Counted from the stretch's first letter, positions 1 to 8,885 are shown. The stretch is 64,000 bases of DNA from UBA3103 sp002365855 (GCA_030627625.1 DAOURR010000002.1:48144-112143), one strand, 5' to 3'. Program-made: numbers and translations. The notes: generated from the sequence alone by a model not told the origin.

Positions 1-196
1 GAGCCCTTCTCTGACCGACCATTTTTAACAGACCCCTGCGGGAGTGATGATCGCCCTTGTGAAGCTTCAGGTGCTCTGTCAGAGTGTTTATTCTTTCGGT
101 TAAAATAGCAACCTGCACTTCAGGGGATCCAGTGTCATTCTCATGTGTTTTGTGCTTGGAAATAACGTTTTGCTTTTGTTCGGTAGTCAAGGCCAT
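1..196 (-). CDS. rpsO: 30S ribosomal protein S15 (3' part outside window)
   Basis: The first 65 codons of S15, a primary 16S rRNA-binding protein of the small subunit platform; the family is about 89 residues, so the rest lies beyond position 1. The translation starts MALTTEQKQNVISKH and continues with the family-typical TGSPEVQVAILTERI and HHSRRGLL. The ATG at 196 follows GGAGGTGAGCGGC, a strong ribosome binding site, which fixes the start. It is the last gene seen of the rimP-nusA-infB-rbfA-truB-ribF block, as in Bacillus, but here two small ORFs separate it from ribF. Confidence 0.95.
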   Translation of the reverse strand, partial: MALTTEQKQNVISKHKTHENDTGSPEVQVAILTERINTLTEHLKLHKGDHHSRRGLLKMVGQRRA

Positions 197-283
197 GCCG
201 CTCACCTCCTTTTTATTGAAATCGCTGCAGGCCAAGCAAACCGCTGGAGAAACATGTTCCCTAGCCTACAGTTCATCGGGAGT

Positions 284-505
284 CTATTTCCCAATTATAG
301 TAATTACCAGGCGTCCGCCCGGTATATCTTTAGCAACTATATCAAAAATCCGTCCTGACTTAGCGAAAAACCCTCTAAAGCGGGTTGCAGTGGGAATTTT
401 TCCAGGTATCCCGCTGGCGGCGTTGATGATATCTACCGTCATAATATTTTCTTGTCTCATGTCCCGCAAGCGCTTCCGGGCGTGTTCAGTGATAATAACT
501 CTCAT
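284..505 (-). CDS. Small DUF4258-like protein, possible toxin of a two-gene module
   Basis: A 73-residue protein beginning MRVIITEHARKRLRDM, with a short helix-then-beta-sheet layout (ITEHA..R, a central IINAA helix, then FDIVAKD and RLVITII strands). This resembles DUF4258 and RelE/BrnT-like small proteins, which are often toxins; the assignment is by pattern only. The start has a weak AGGG six bases upstream. The gene lies 15 bases downstream of a 74-codon ORF, and the pair shares a strong promoter inside a ribosomal-protein operon. The paired architecture suggests toxin-antitoxin, but no catalytic residues can be assigned with confidence. Confidence 0.55.
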   Translation of the reverse strand: MRVIITEHARKRLRDMRQENIMTVDIINAASGIPGKIPTATRFRGFFAKSGRIFDIVAKDIPGGRLVITIIGK

Positions 506-520
506 AAGTAACCCTAATTA

Positions 521-745
521 TTATCCATGCGACTTATATGCCGGTTCATCATCCTCTTGGGTGAGGAAAGCATACAGCGCATCCTGGAAGGCTGCCAACC
601 GGACATCATTCATATTAGACTGTAAATATATCACCTCGAGTTCTTTCTTCAATGACTGAAACTCTTCACTCAAACAGATCAGAGCAATGTGATTAAGCCA
701 TTTCCTGATTTCTTCGTCCGGGAAGCCAAATCTAGGAACTCCCAT
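521..745 (-). CDS. Small hypothetical protein, possible antitoxin partner
   Basis: A 74-residue protein starting MGVPRFGFPDEEIRKW, mostly predicted helical and rich in acidic residues (its tail contains EDDEP). I do not recognize the family. The ATG follows AAAGGAG with nine bases of spacing. It is the first gene of a two-gene unit with the DUF4258-like gene and sits about 75 bases downstream of a near-consensus promoter. Small size, acidity and position upstream of a RelE/BrnT-like ORF fit an antitoxin, but there is no visible DNA-binding motif to prove it. Confidence 0.5.
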   Translation of the reverse strand: MGVPRFGFPDEEIRKWLNHIALICLSEEFQSLKKELEVIYLQSNMNDVRLAAFQDALYAFLTQEDDEPAYKSHG

Positions 746-820
746 GACTTATGTCTCCTTTAAAAAACGGGAATCCATCAATATGTTACCCGTCTTAAAA
801 TACAGGATTTTAACGCGTTA

Positions 821-849
821 ATTGTAGCATAACCAGGCATTAATGTAAA
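821..849 (-). promoter_or_regulatory. Sigma-A promoter for the two small ORFs
   Basis: On the minus strand TTTACA is followed by 17 bases and then TACAAT, with a TGC directly before the -10 (extended -10). Each hexamer has five of six consensus bases. It lies after ribF and before the 74-codon ORF, so the small pair and rpsO can be transcribed independently of the long upstream operon. An inverted repeat CACAAT-TAT-ATTGTG at 860-874 lies just upstream of the -35 and could be an operator. Confidence 0.7.
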
Positions 850-886
850 CGTTGCCTCTCACAATTATATTGTGCCAGGATCTTTT

Positions 887-1825
887 TTATTCCTTTGCTT
901 CCGACCATTCCTTCCTGGCCTCATGGATATCTCTGTGTATCTGTTGAACAAGGTCGGAAGGTGATGCAAACCTTTTTTCACCTCTTAGACGCCTCGTGTA
1001 ATTAATTTTTATCTGCTTACCGTACAGATTTTGATAGAAGTCAAGCAGATGCACTTCGATATTCTTTGATTTGCATTTAAACGTCGGTTTGATGCCGATA
1101 TTAGCAACTCCATAGTAGATATCACCGTTAACATTTACCTTAGCTGAATATACACCATTAGCAGGTATTAAATATTTTTCATCGATTTCAATATTGGCCG
1201 TTGGAAAACCAAGTGTTGTACTTCCGCGCCTGTCCCCGGCAACTACCTCTCCTTCAGTAAACGGATAATAACCAAGAAACTTAGCTGCTTCCGCTACTTC
1301 ACCATTAATTATCAACTTCCTGATCAGGGTACTGCTCACAGCTTTTCCTTCCACCATAACAGGCGGGATCACCCTCACACGGTAATCATGCTTAACAGAA
1401 AGCTTTTCCAGCAGATCTGGTGTTCCCCGTCCACAATGGCCAAAGGTATAATTATAACCTACTACGATGCCCTTACTTTCCAGTTCGTCACAAAGGACTT
1501 TTTTGATAAAATCCCCAGGCGCCATGCGCGCCAGTGTTAGATCAAAAGGTATTAGTAACAGGACATCCACGCCCATTTTTGCAATCAAACTTTGTTTTGA
1601 CTCCTGAGAAAGAAGTTGTGGCGGACAGTTTCCCGGATTTAAAACTGCAAGAGGATGAGGATGAAAGGTAAAAACAGCCGGCGTGCCATCAATTGATCTT
1701 GCTAGTGTCACCAGTTCCTCAAGAAGTTTCTGGTGGCCGAGGTGTACTCCGTCAAAGTTCCCAAGTCCAATCACAAACCTGCTGTGTTTATCCTTGAGAC
1801 TCAGCCAGCTATTGTAAACCTGCAT
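887..1825 (-). CDS. ribF: Bifunctional riboflavin kinase / FAD synthetase
   Basis: Makes FMN from riboflavin and then FAD, in the cytosol. The N-terminal FAD synthetase domain has GLGNFDGVHLGHQ and the HPHPLAVL stretch; a later STLIRKLI links to the C-terminal flavokinase domain, which contains GDRRGSTTLGFPTANI. About 312 residues, the usual size. I chose the ATG at 1825 because AGGGGG lies seven bases upstream and the protein then begins MQVYNSW. An in-frame start 36 bases earlier would overlap truB and has no such site. It follows truB by 14 bases in the same operon. Confidence 0.95.
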   Translation of the reverse strand: MQVYNSWLSLKDKHSRFVIGLGNFDGVHLGHQKLLEELVTLARSIDGTPAVFTFHPHPLAVLNPGNCPPQLLSQESKQSLIAKMGVDVLLLIPFDLTLARMAPGDFIKKVLCDELESKGIVVGYNYTFGHCGRGTPDLLEKLSVKHDYRVRVIPPVMVEGKAVSSTLIRKLIINGEVAEAAKFLGYYPFTEGEVVAGDRRGSTTLGFPTANIEIDEKYLIPANGVYSAKVNVNGDIYYGVANIGIKPTFKCKSKNIEVHLLDFYQNLYGKQIKINYTRRLRGEKRFASPSDLVQQIHRDIHEARKEWSEAKE

Positions 1826-1839
1826 TAATAAACCCCCTA

Positions 1840-2772
1840 TTATTGCCTTGCCAGGACACAAAGCGGTTTAAAAAAAAGCCTATCCCTATCCTCTGGATCG
1901 AGAGCTGTCTCTGCAATAGCTAATAGTTTCTCTGAACCCATCAGCCGGACCAGATCACCCTCAGCTAAATACTCCGGCATCCCTGCAACTCCCGGAAGAT
2001 ATAATTTTGAACCAGAGAGGACCGCTGACAGTGCCCCGTTATTTACAAGCACTTTAGGCAAGCCAGAAAGCACAAAGTCCACAGGCATAATCAATTCTTT
2101 CAGCTGCTGGCCCTGTCTAAAATTCTTGATGTCTTCAAGAGTCTTTGAATCTTTCAGGCTAAAAGAGCCCGCTCTTGTGCGCACAAGGAAAGACATATAA
2201 GCTCCATAGCCAAGATGCCTGCCCAAATCGTTACAGAGTGACCGGACATATGTACCTTTAGAACAGGTCAGGTGAATCAGAGCCCTAGGATTCGGACTGC
2301 CCCAGCCAGTCCCACAGATAAATTCCAATGAATATATCTTTATAGATCTTTCCGGACGCTCTACCGAAATACCAGCCCTGGCCAACTGGTAAAGTTTTTT
2401 ACCCTTCCACTTCAGGGCGGAAGTCATCGGCGGGACCTGCTGGATCACACCTGTGAATACAGGCAGAGCTGACCGGACAGCATTTTCATTTAAGTTTGAT
2501 GCATCGTTCCTGGCAACAACATCCCCATAAGAATCAGCAGATGAAGTAGTCACTCCAAATGTGATTTCAGTCCGGTACTCCTTGTCGTCTTCAAGCAGAA
2601 ACCTGGCCAAACGGGTTGCTGTACCCAGACAGATCACCAGAACTCCCGCCGCGCCCGGGTCGAGCGTTCCTGTATGACCGGCTTTTTTAACACCAAGAGT
2701 ACGCCGGATGAATTCAACTACATCGTGGGAAGACATTCCCGGCGGTTTAAGCACATTGATAAACCCGTTCAC
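1840..2772 (-). CDS. truB: tRNA pseudouridine-55 synthase
   Basis: Converts U55 in the T-loop of tRNAs to pseudouridine. The N-terminal motif KKAGHTGTLDPGAAGVL carries the catalytic aspartate (about D38), and GTYVRSLCNDLG is another conserved signature. The C-terminal 60 or so residues form the small PUA-like RNA-binding part. At 310 residues it is of normal length. Its start overlaps the stop of nrnA by four bases, which implies translational coupling. The gene order rbfA-nrnA-truB-ribF is typical of Firmicutes. Confidence 0.96.
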   Translation of the reverse strand: MNGFINVLKPPGMSSHDVVEFIRRTLGVKKAGHTGTLDPGAAGVLVICLGTATRLARFLLEDDKEYRTEITFGVTTSSADSYGDVVARNDASNLNENAVRSALPVFTGVIQQVPPMTSALKWKGKKLYQLARAGISVERPERSIKIYSLEFICGTGWGSPNPRALIHLTCSKGTYVRSLCNDLGRHLGYGAYMSFLVRTRAGSFSLKDSKTLEDIKNFRQGQQLKELIMPVDFVLSGLPKVLVNNGALSAVLSGSKLYLPGVAGMPEYLAEGDLVRLMGSEKLLAIAETALDPEDRDRLFFKPLCVLARQ

Positions 2773-3746
2773 GGAAGCATACCTCCGGTCGCTTCAACCG
2801 CTGCCGCAACAACACTCCCCTGTATCTCACTCAGATCCCCGTACATAACACAGCCAGCAGCGCGCAGGTGACCTCCGCCGCCAAATTTAGCGGCCAAACG
2901 GTTTACATCAACACTATCCTTTGACCTGAAACTAATCTTGTAACTGCCTTCTAAAGTTTCACGAAAGACCAGACCCACCTGAACACCTTTCAACGACCTT
3001 GTATAATTAACCAGACCCTCTGTATGCTCGTCCCCTGCACCACAATTTCGTAGCATCTCACGGGTTACGGTCATCCAGCATACTTTTTCGCAGGGACTTA
3101 AAGATATTTTGCTAATTGCTGCACCCAGTAGGATTAAAGATGCCCTCGGTCTTTCTTCGTTAAGAAGAATGTTAACTTTGGATGCGGGGACACCAATTTC
3201 CATAAGCTCAGCAACCCTGCGGAGTGTACCCGGTGTTGTATTATCATATTGAAACGAACCTGTATCAGTTATAATTGCTGTATAAAGACAAATTGCAGCT
3301 TCCAGACTTATATCCAACCCCATCAATTTGAATATATCGAATATTATTTCACCAACAGCTGCGGCGTTAGGCTCAACATACCTGTAAGTTCCAAAGGTAA
3401 CGGCACTTGCGTGGTGGTCGATGTTTATTACCGCCATATCACTTGCAAGAAGCTCCTGGTAGCCTCTACCAAGCCTTTCCGGTACTGAACAGTCTAATAC
3501 TATCAGAGTGTCAAAAGGTCCCTCAGGTGGTTCACCTGCGTGAAAACGTTCTGCGCCATTCAGGAACCCGTATATTTCCGGAATAGGATCGGGGCCGGCT
3601 ATAACGAAATCTTTACCAAGTAATTCAAGTAATGCGCCCATGGCAAGGGCCGAACCAAGACTATCTCCGTCAGGCATAACATGACCGCAGATTAAAGCGT
3701 TTTTTGAACGTCCTATGGCCTGAGCTATTTCCTCTAAATTATTCAT
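2769..3746 (-). CDS. nrnA: Bifunctional oligoribonuclease / PAP phosphatase (DHH family)
   Basis: A DHH-DHHA1 phosphoesterase that degrades nanoRNA and dephosphorylates 3'-phosphoadenosine 5'-phosphate. Metal-binding motifs are visible: GHVMPDGDSLGSA near the N-terminus, LDCS, and INIDHHAS (the DHH signature). The C-terminal DHHA1 domain ends with GGGGHLRAAG. I place the start at 3746, where GGAGG lies five bases upstream, giving MNNLEEIAQ and about 325 residues. That start overlaps the end of rbfA by eight bases. An earlier in-frame start at 3767 is less likely. Confidence 0.93.
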   Translation of the reverse strand: MNNLEEIAQAIGRSKNALICGHVMPDGDSLGSALAMGALLELLGKDFVIAGPDPIPEIYGFLNGAERFHAGEPPEGPFDTLIVLDCSVPERLGRGYQELLASDMAVINIDHHASAVTFGTYRYVEPNAAAVGEIIFDIFKLMGLDISLEAAICLYTAIITDTGSFQYDNTTPGTLRRVAELMEIGVPASKVNILLNEERPRASLILLGAAISKISLSPCEKVCWMTVTREMLRNCGAGDEHTEGLVNYTRSLKGVQVGLVFRETLEGSYKISFRSKDSVDVNRLAAKFGGGGHLRAAGCVMYGDLSEIQGSVVAAAVEATGGMLP

Positions 3747-4101
3747 TCCGGCCTCCGTCCTTTTCACGAACCTCAGCCATTAATGCAATCAATCTTGTTC
3801 CGTGACTAATAGAATGATCGAGTTTAAAAGTTATTTCTGGAGTATAGCGAAGGCGTATTCTTTTACCCAGTTCTCCCCGGATAAACCCTTGAGCATTATG
3901 GAGTGCTTCTATGGTCGCCTTTTGATCAGCAGGCTCTCCAAGAACACTGACGTAAATACTGGTATACCTTAGATCCTTTGACACTTCAACAGATGTTACC
4001 GTAACAAAACCACCAATCCTGGGATCTTTTAACCCTTCTCTTAGTAAGTCAGATACTTCTTTCTTTATTGCCTCTGCCAACCTTTCGGGGCGGAAGGACA
4101 T
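3739..4101 (-). CDS. rbfA: Ribosome-binding factor A
   Basis: A small KH-like protein that helps mature the 5' end of 16S rRNA and binds free 30S subunits. The protein starts MSFRPERLAEAIKKE and contains the family features DPRIGGFVTVTSVEVSKDL and a C-terminal LRYTPEITFKLD. The start at 4101 is preceded by GGGAGGTG with suitable spacing; a start 15 bases earlier is possible but lacks a site. 120 residues is the normal size. It lies downstream of infB after a 100-base structured gap. Confidence 0.95.
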   Translation of the reverse strand: MSFRPERLAEAIKKEVSDLLREGLKDPRIGGFVTVTSVEVSKDLRYTSIYVSVLGEPADQKATIEALHNAQGFIRGELGKRIRLRYTPEITFKLDHSISHGTRLIALMAEVREKDGGRNE

Positions 4102-4120
4102 TGGGGCACCTCCCAATATG

Positions 4121-4195
4121 ACGTGAGTCGTTAGCCGTCGGTCTTTTCCATCGTAATATTAAGCTCTCGCTCAGCCAAAGGCTAATGACCAACGT
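4121..4195. repeat. Imperfect 16-base inverted repeat between infB and rbfA
   Basis: The arms at 4121-4136 and 4180-4195 match at 13 of 16 positions as reverse complements, separated by 43 bases. The right arm (GTTGGTC) can alternatively pair with GACCGAC inside the loop, and a smaller hairpin (AGCC-TTT-GGCT) also lies inside. In RNA this gives a folded spacer between infB and rbfA, without a U-tract. It could be a processing site, an RNA regulatory element or a decayed dispersed repeat. Confidence 0.5.
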
Positions 4196-4208
4196 CCGGA
4201 TACTGTCA

Positions 4209-7166
4209 TCAAGATAACTGACGCTTAATAGTTTCTATATTGAAGGCTTCGATAACGTCCCCTTCCTGGATTTCATTAAATTTTTCCAGGGCCAGGCCGC
4301 ATTCATACCCTTGAACGACTTCTTTGACATCATCTTTAAACCGCTTTAAAGACTCTAATTTGCCTTCATGAATGACAATGCCATCTCTGACTACCCTTAC
4401 TCCCGCATCTCTTTCAATCTTGCCTTCGACGACATGACAGCCTGCGATAGTACCAATTTTAGAGGCCCTAAATATTTTTCGAATCTCTGCCCTGCCCATT
4501 AATACCTCGCGGTACTCTGGTTCAAGCAGGCCGCTCATAGCTGCCTTAACGTCTTCAATGGCGTTGTAAATAACGCGGTATAAACGCACATCAACTTTTT
4601 CGTTTTCCGCAGCCTTTCTCGCGTTGACATCAGGCCGCACATTAAATCCGATGATAATGGCGTTGGAAACTGATGCCAGCATGATATCAGCTTCACTAAT
4701 GGCTCCTACGCCGCCATGGATGATATTAACTTTTACTTCCCCGGTATTCAGCCTCACCAGGGCTTGTCGAAGAGCTTCAACCGAACCTTGAACATCTGCC
4801 TTGATAACAACCCCAAGCTCTTTAATCTGACCTTCCTTAATATGCTTAAAAAGATCCTCTAGTGATACCCTGCTGGTTGGTTTCTGCTCATCCTCACGTT
4901 TTTTGGTCTGCCTTTTAGAAACAATGTTTCTTGCCAGCTTTTCATCTTCCACGACAACAAAGACATCACCAGCTTGCGGGACTTCAGAAAAACCCAGTAC
5001 TTCTACTGGTGTTGAAGGACCTGCTTTTTTAATCCTTCTACCTTTATCATCCATCATTGCCCGAACCCGCCCGAACGCAGGTCCGGCAATAATTGTATCA
5101 CCGATACTGAGAGTTCCGTTTTGGACTAAAACGGAAGCTACGGGACCGCGTCCCTTATCCAGTTCGGCTTCTATTACCGTGCCTCTTGCCGGTCGATTTG
5201 GGTTAGCTTTTAATTCACCAATTTCCCCAACAAGCAAAATCATTTCCAGAAGCTCAGTCAAACCTTCTTTTTTTATGGCCGAAACATTGACGCAAATGGT
5301 TTCCCCGCCCCATTCCTCAGCCACAAACTCATGTTCGGTAAGTTCTTGCTTAACCTTTTCAGGGTTTGCGCCCGGCTTGTCGATCTTATTGATAGCAACA
5401 ATTATAGGTACTTTTGCTTCTTTGGCGTGGCTGATAGCTTCAACCGTCTGCGGCATTACACCGTCATCCGCTGCCACAACCAGGATAGCGATATCGGTTA
5501 CCTGGGCGCCCCGGGCACGCATTGATGTAAAGGCCTCGTGGCCCGGTGTGTCAATAAAAGTTATTTTTTTTCCATTATGCTCTACCTGATAGGCGCCAAT
5601 ATGTTGAGTGATTCCTCCCGCTTCTGAAGCGGTAACATTTGTTTCCCTGATGGCATCCAGTAAAGATGTTTTCCCGTGATCAACGTGTCCCATTACAGTC
5701 ACAATACTTGGCCTGAGCTGGAGATGTTCCGGATTTTCCTCAGGCTCCTGCATCAGAACGGCATCTGCGTCGACGGGCAGTTTTACCTCTACCTCGTAAC
5801 CAAACTCAGCGGCCAAAATCGAAGCAGTATCGCTGTCAATTTCCTGGTTGATAGTAGCCAATATGCCCAATTGCATCAGCTTTTTAATCAATTCAGCTGG
5901 ACTCTTATACATCTTTAGTGAAAGTTCCTGTACTGTAGCGGACTCACCCATCACGACAGGCTTCTTTTCCAGTGGTGCTGCAGCTTTTTGCACAGAATGT
6001 TCCGTGGTCCTGGCAAAGCCCTTCCTGCGGGGCCCCCCCGGTCTCAGCCTCTTTTCAGCATGCTGGGCTATAGCATCACGTTTTTCCGAGCGGCCTTTAG
6101 CCGGGGGCCTTTGAGCCCCCACCTTTGTTTGTGGCTTTTGCTTTTCAACTACTTTTGCTTTTTCTACGGCAGGACGTGATATTTTATCATCAGTACGCAC
6201 CGGAGGACGTGCGGCAGTCTGGCCAATATTAGGTCTTGGAGCTTGACCCGCACCTGCATAACCAGGTCGATCAAAAGGCTTAGGTCTAGCTGTTCCCTGT
6301 GTGCCTGTCGTGCGCGAAGTTGGTCGATCCGCTGGACGCTGTGGCTTTGCCCCAGTAAAAGCTCTATCTCCGCTGCCTTCAACTTTCGGCTTAACTCGCT
6401 GATCTGGAGTCTTTCCAGTAGCTTTTCCCTGACGGTCAAAGCGCTGGGGTGCGCCTGCTCCTGGTGTGCCAGGCCTCTCTTGAGGTTTTACCGGGCCGCG
6501 GTCAAACCGCTGTCGATCCTGTTTTGACCTGTCTTGTTGCAGCCTGGGCTGCTGAGACCGATCAGACGTCTCTCGTTCCTGACGAGAGCGTTCTTGTACC
6601 GGTTTATCTTGCAGGTTTGGCGGTTGTGGACGTTCCTGGGTAGTTATTTCAGGTGTTGACTGAGTTGGTTCTATTGCTTTTGGCTTTGCAGCCTGTTCGT
6701 TCTTACCCGGAATCCCAGGTCTCCCCTGTCTTTCGGACTGTTTTGGTTTTTCCTGAAAGCGCCTATCCGGCGGACGAGAAGGCACACGGTCGACCATGCC
6801 TGACCCCCGGTAATAATCAGACTTGGCTCTCTGCCCGTCTTTCCTCTGCTCTTTTTGCAGTTCTTTACTCTTATCAGGCTTTTTGTTATCCTGTTGTTCC
6901 TTTTTCTTCTCTGCCGGCCTTCCCTGGGGTATTGGTCTGGAATCAGGCACAGCGGCAATTTCCTTTCCCGCAACGGGAGCTGCGGCCTTCTTATCTTTGG
7001 CAGAACTCGATTTTTTGTAATGCTGCAAAAGCTGTCCAACCTCATTGTCTTCAAGTGTGCTCATGTGTGATTTGACCGCGATGCCCAAATTACTAAGTGT
7101 GCTTATTATTTCTTTACTCTCTATATTAAGTTCCTTTGCCAATTCATGCACACGCTTTTTTACCAT
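4209..7166 (-). CDS. infB: Translation initiation factor IF-2
   Basis: The GTPase that delivers initiator fMet-tRNA to the ribosome. Order of parts: an IF2_N domain (residues 1-50, starting MVKKRVHELAKEL), a long low-complexity basic and Gln/Pro/Arg-rich linker (about 55-390), a second IF2_N domain (about 405-465), the G domain with GHVDHGKTSLLDAI near residue 490, DTPGHEAF and NKIDKP, then beta-barrel and C-terminal tRNA-binding domains. 985 residues is long for a Firmicute because of the linker. The ATG follows GGAGGTG. It is cotranscribed with nusA, rnpM and ylxQ. Confidence 0.97.
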   Translation of the reverse strand: MVKKRVHELAKELNIESKEIISTLSNLGIAVKSHMSTLEDNEVGQLLQHYKKSSSAKDKKAAAPVAGKEIAAVPDSRPIPQGRPAEKKKEQQDNKKPDKSKELQKEQRKDGQRAKSDYYRGSGMVDRVPSRPPDRRFQEKPKQSERQGRPGIPGKNEQAAKPKAIEPTQSTPEITTQERPQPPNLQDKPVQERSRQERETSDRSQQPRLQQDRSKQDRQRFDRGPVKPQERPGTPGAGAPQRFDRQGKATGKTPDQRVKPKVEGSGDRAFTGAKPQRPADRPTSRTTGTQGTARPKPFDRPGYAGAGQAPRPNIGQTAARPPVRTDDKISRPAVEKAKVVEKQKPQTKVGAQRPPAKGRSEKRDAIAQHAEKRLRPGGPRRKGFARTTEHSVQKAAAPLEKKPVVMGESATVQELSLKMYKSPAELIKKLMQLGILATINQEIDSDTASILAAEFGYEVEVKLPVDADAVLMQEPEENPEHLQLRPSIVTVMGHVDHGKTSLLDAIRETNVTASEAGGITQHIGAYQVEHNGKKITFIDTPGHEAFTSMRARGAQVTDIAILVVAADDGVMPQTVEAISHAKEAKVPIIVAINKIDKPGANPEKVKQELTEHEFVAEEWGGETICVNVSAIKKEGLTELLEMILLVGEIGELKANPNRPARGTVIEAELDKGRGPVASVLVQNGTLSIGDTIIAGPAFGRVRAMMDDKGRRIKKAGPSTPVEVLGFSEVPQAGDVFVVVEDEKLARNIVSKRQTKKREDEQKPTSRVSLEDLFKHIKEGQIKELGVVIKADVQGSVEALRQALVRLNTGEVKVNIIHGGVGAISEADIMLASVSNAIIIGFNVRPDVNARKAAENEKVDVRLYRVIYNAIEDVKAAMSGLLEPEYREVLMGRAEIRKIFRASKIGTIAGCHVVEGKIERDAGVRVVRDGIVIHEGKLESLKRFKDDVKEVVQGYECGLALEKFNEIQEGDVIEAFNIETIKRQLS

Positions 7167-7193
7167 TCAATCACCTCCAAATAATCGGAACTG

Positions 7194-7502
7194 TTATGTG
7201 GCCTCTCCCCTTTCCAATGCTCCTAGAATCCCCCGGGCCATATGCATATCGGTTAAGGCCACTGCGGAGCGCGGTGATTTGCCAATCAGCCTTCCCAGTT
7301 CCTCCTTTGATCCATATGATATGGTTGGAGTATTCTTCGTACCTGCAATTCCTATAAGATCTTTTCTTGTCCGGGCCGAAGTATCTTTTGCAATAATTAA
7401 AAGCTTAACCCTCCCTCCGGCCAGAGCACTTTTAACTGAATAATCACCCGATATTATTTTGCCAGCCCGTTGCCCTAATCCAATTATTCTGTCAACAGAC
7501 AA
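7194..7502 (-). CDS. ylxQ: L7Ae/L30e-type RNA-binding protein YlxQ
   Basis: A 102-residue member of the L7Ae/L30e/S12e fold, found between rnpM and infB in most Firmicutes. The pattern GLGQRAGKIISGDYSVKSAL followed by LLIIAKDTS and SKEELGRLIGK matches the family's RNA-binding surface. Its exact role is not settled; kink-turn binding is assumed from the fold. The start is a TTG just after the rnpM stop, so coupled translation is likely. Confidence 0.9.
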   Translation of the reverse strand: MSVDRIIGLGQRAGKIISGDYSVKSALAGGRVKLLIIAKDTSARTRKDLIGIAGTKNTPTISYGSKEELGRLIGKSPRSAVALTDMHMARGILGALERGEAT

Positions 7503-7504
7503 AA

Positions 7505-7771
7505 CTATTTCATCAGCCCCTGACGCAATGAATTCATCACTTCCTGGCTAACCGTTCGCTGTAAAGCTTTATCCAGCCTCTTGCCCTTCTGTGCTTTAGT
7601 CAGGCATTCCAACTCTGGGCAAATATAGGCGCCCCGGCCGGATCGTTTACCCGTAAGGTCAATCTCCACATTATCATCGGGCGTGCGTACAACGCGGATC
7701 AACTGCTTTTTCGGCTTCATTTCCTGGCACCCAACACACATTCGCTGAGGTTGTTTTTTTAATTTGGGCAC
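7505..7771 (-). CDS. rnpM: YlxR/RnpM RNA-binding protein
   Basis: An 88-residue member of the YlxR family, reported in Bacillus as a modulator of RNase P. Conserved features are the MCVGCQEMKPKKQLIRVVR opening and the central GRGAYICPELECL motif, which holds two cysteines near the protein surface. The start is GTG with GGGGTG seven bases upstream. It stands between nusA and ylxQ, as in Bacillus. Confidence 0.9.
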   Translation of the reverse strand: MPKLKKQPQRMCVGCQEMKPKKQLIRVVRTPDDNVEIDLTGKRSGRGAYICPELECLTKAQKGKRLDKALQRTVSQEVMNSLRQGLMK

Positions 7772-7783
7772 AGGTTTTCACCC

Positions 7784-8866
7784 CTACTCATAATCCTGCT
7801 CAAAAATCTCACCATATTCTTCAGGATATATTTCCCTCATCTGCGATTCGCTCTTTATATCAATTTTCCATCCTGTCAGCTTCGCGGCTAAGCGGGCGTT
7901 TTGACCCTCTTTGCCGATTGCCAGCGACAGCTGGTAGTCGGGTACAATAACTCGAGCTACTTTCTCTTCTTCCCAGATTTCTACCGCTACTACTTTGGCG
8001 GGACTAAGGGAACTTGCGACAAACTTTGACGGGTCGGGATTCCATTTGATAATATCTATCTTTTCCCCGTTAAGCTCACTGACTATATGCTGAACCCTCA
8101 TGCCTTTTGGTCCTACGCAGGCTCCAACCGGGTCGATGTTTTCCTCAGTGGAATAAACAGCTATTTTTGATCGTGCGCCGGCTTCCCGGGAAATGCCCTT
8201 TAATTCTACCACACCATCATGGAGCTCTGGTACTTCGAGTTCTAATAGCCGTTTCAACAATCCTGGGTGGGTACGCGAAACAAGTATTTGAGGTCCTTTG
8301 GTAGTCTTTCTGACCTCAATAATATAAGCCTTGATCCTGTCACCCTGACGGTAATCCTCACCAGGCATTTGTTCAGAGTGAGCAAGTATAGCCTCTGTTT
8401 TCCCCAATTCGATATATACATTCTTTTGTTCCAGTCGTTGAATTGTTCCGTTTACGATATCACCCTCGCGGTTGGCATATTCTTCAAATATAATATTTCT
8501 CTCTGCTTCTCTAATCCTTTGTACAACAACCTGTTTTGCAGTTTGAGCCGCTATGCGTCCGAAGTTCCTGGGCGTTACTTCAGTTTCAACAATATCCCCC
8601 GGTTCGAAGTTGCGATTTATTTTTTGGGCATCTTCAACAGATATCTCAATACGCTGGTCCTCTACATTATCCATAACAGTTCTCTGGGTGAAAACCTTAA
8701 AATCCCCGGTCTCACGGTCTATATGAACCCTGGCGTTCTGGAGAGAGCCAAAGTTTCTTTTATAAGCAGAAAGCAGCGCAGCTTCAATAGCTTCCAAGAG
8801 CACGTCTACAGTAATGCCTTTTTCCTTCTCCAGATCCTTAAGGGCATCCAAGAATTCGGTGTTCAT
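7784..8866 (-). CDS. nusA: Transcription termination/antitermination factor NusA
   Basis: Binds RNA polymerase and nascent RNA, and promotes pausing and intrinsic termination at weak sites. The layout is an N-terminal polymerase-binding domain (1-125), an S1 domain (about 135-200, with GDIVNGTI and KTEAILAHSEQMPGE), and KH1-KH2 (about 215-345, with GACVGPKGMRVQ and LAIGKEGQNARLAAKL). There are no C-terminal acidic repeats, as is normal for Firmicutes. 360 residues. It may regulate its own operon through the hairpin in the rimP leader (see the terminator at 9419). Confidence 0.97.
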   Translation of the reverse strand: MNTEFLDALKDLEKEKGITVDVLLEAIEAALLSAYKRNFGSLQNARVHIDRETGDFKVFTQRTVMDNVEDQRIEISVEDAQKINRNFEPGDIVETEVTPRNFGRIAAQTAKQVVVQRIREAERNIIFEEYANREGDIVNGTIQRLEQKNVYIELGKTEAILAHSEQMPGEDYRQGDRIKAYIIEVRKTTKGPQILVSRTHPGLLKRLLELEVPELHDGVVELKGISREAGARSKIAVYSTEENIDPVGACVGPKGMRVQHIVSELNGEKIDIIKWNPDPSKFVASSLSPAKVVAVEIWEEEKVARVIVPDYQLSLAIGKEGQNARLAAKLTGWKIDIKSESQMREIYPEEYGEIFEQDYE

Positions 8867-8885
8867 ACTCGTTCCTCCCCGAACA

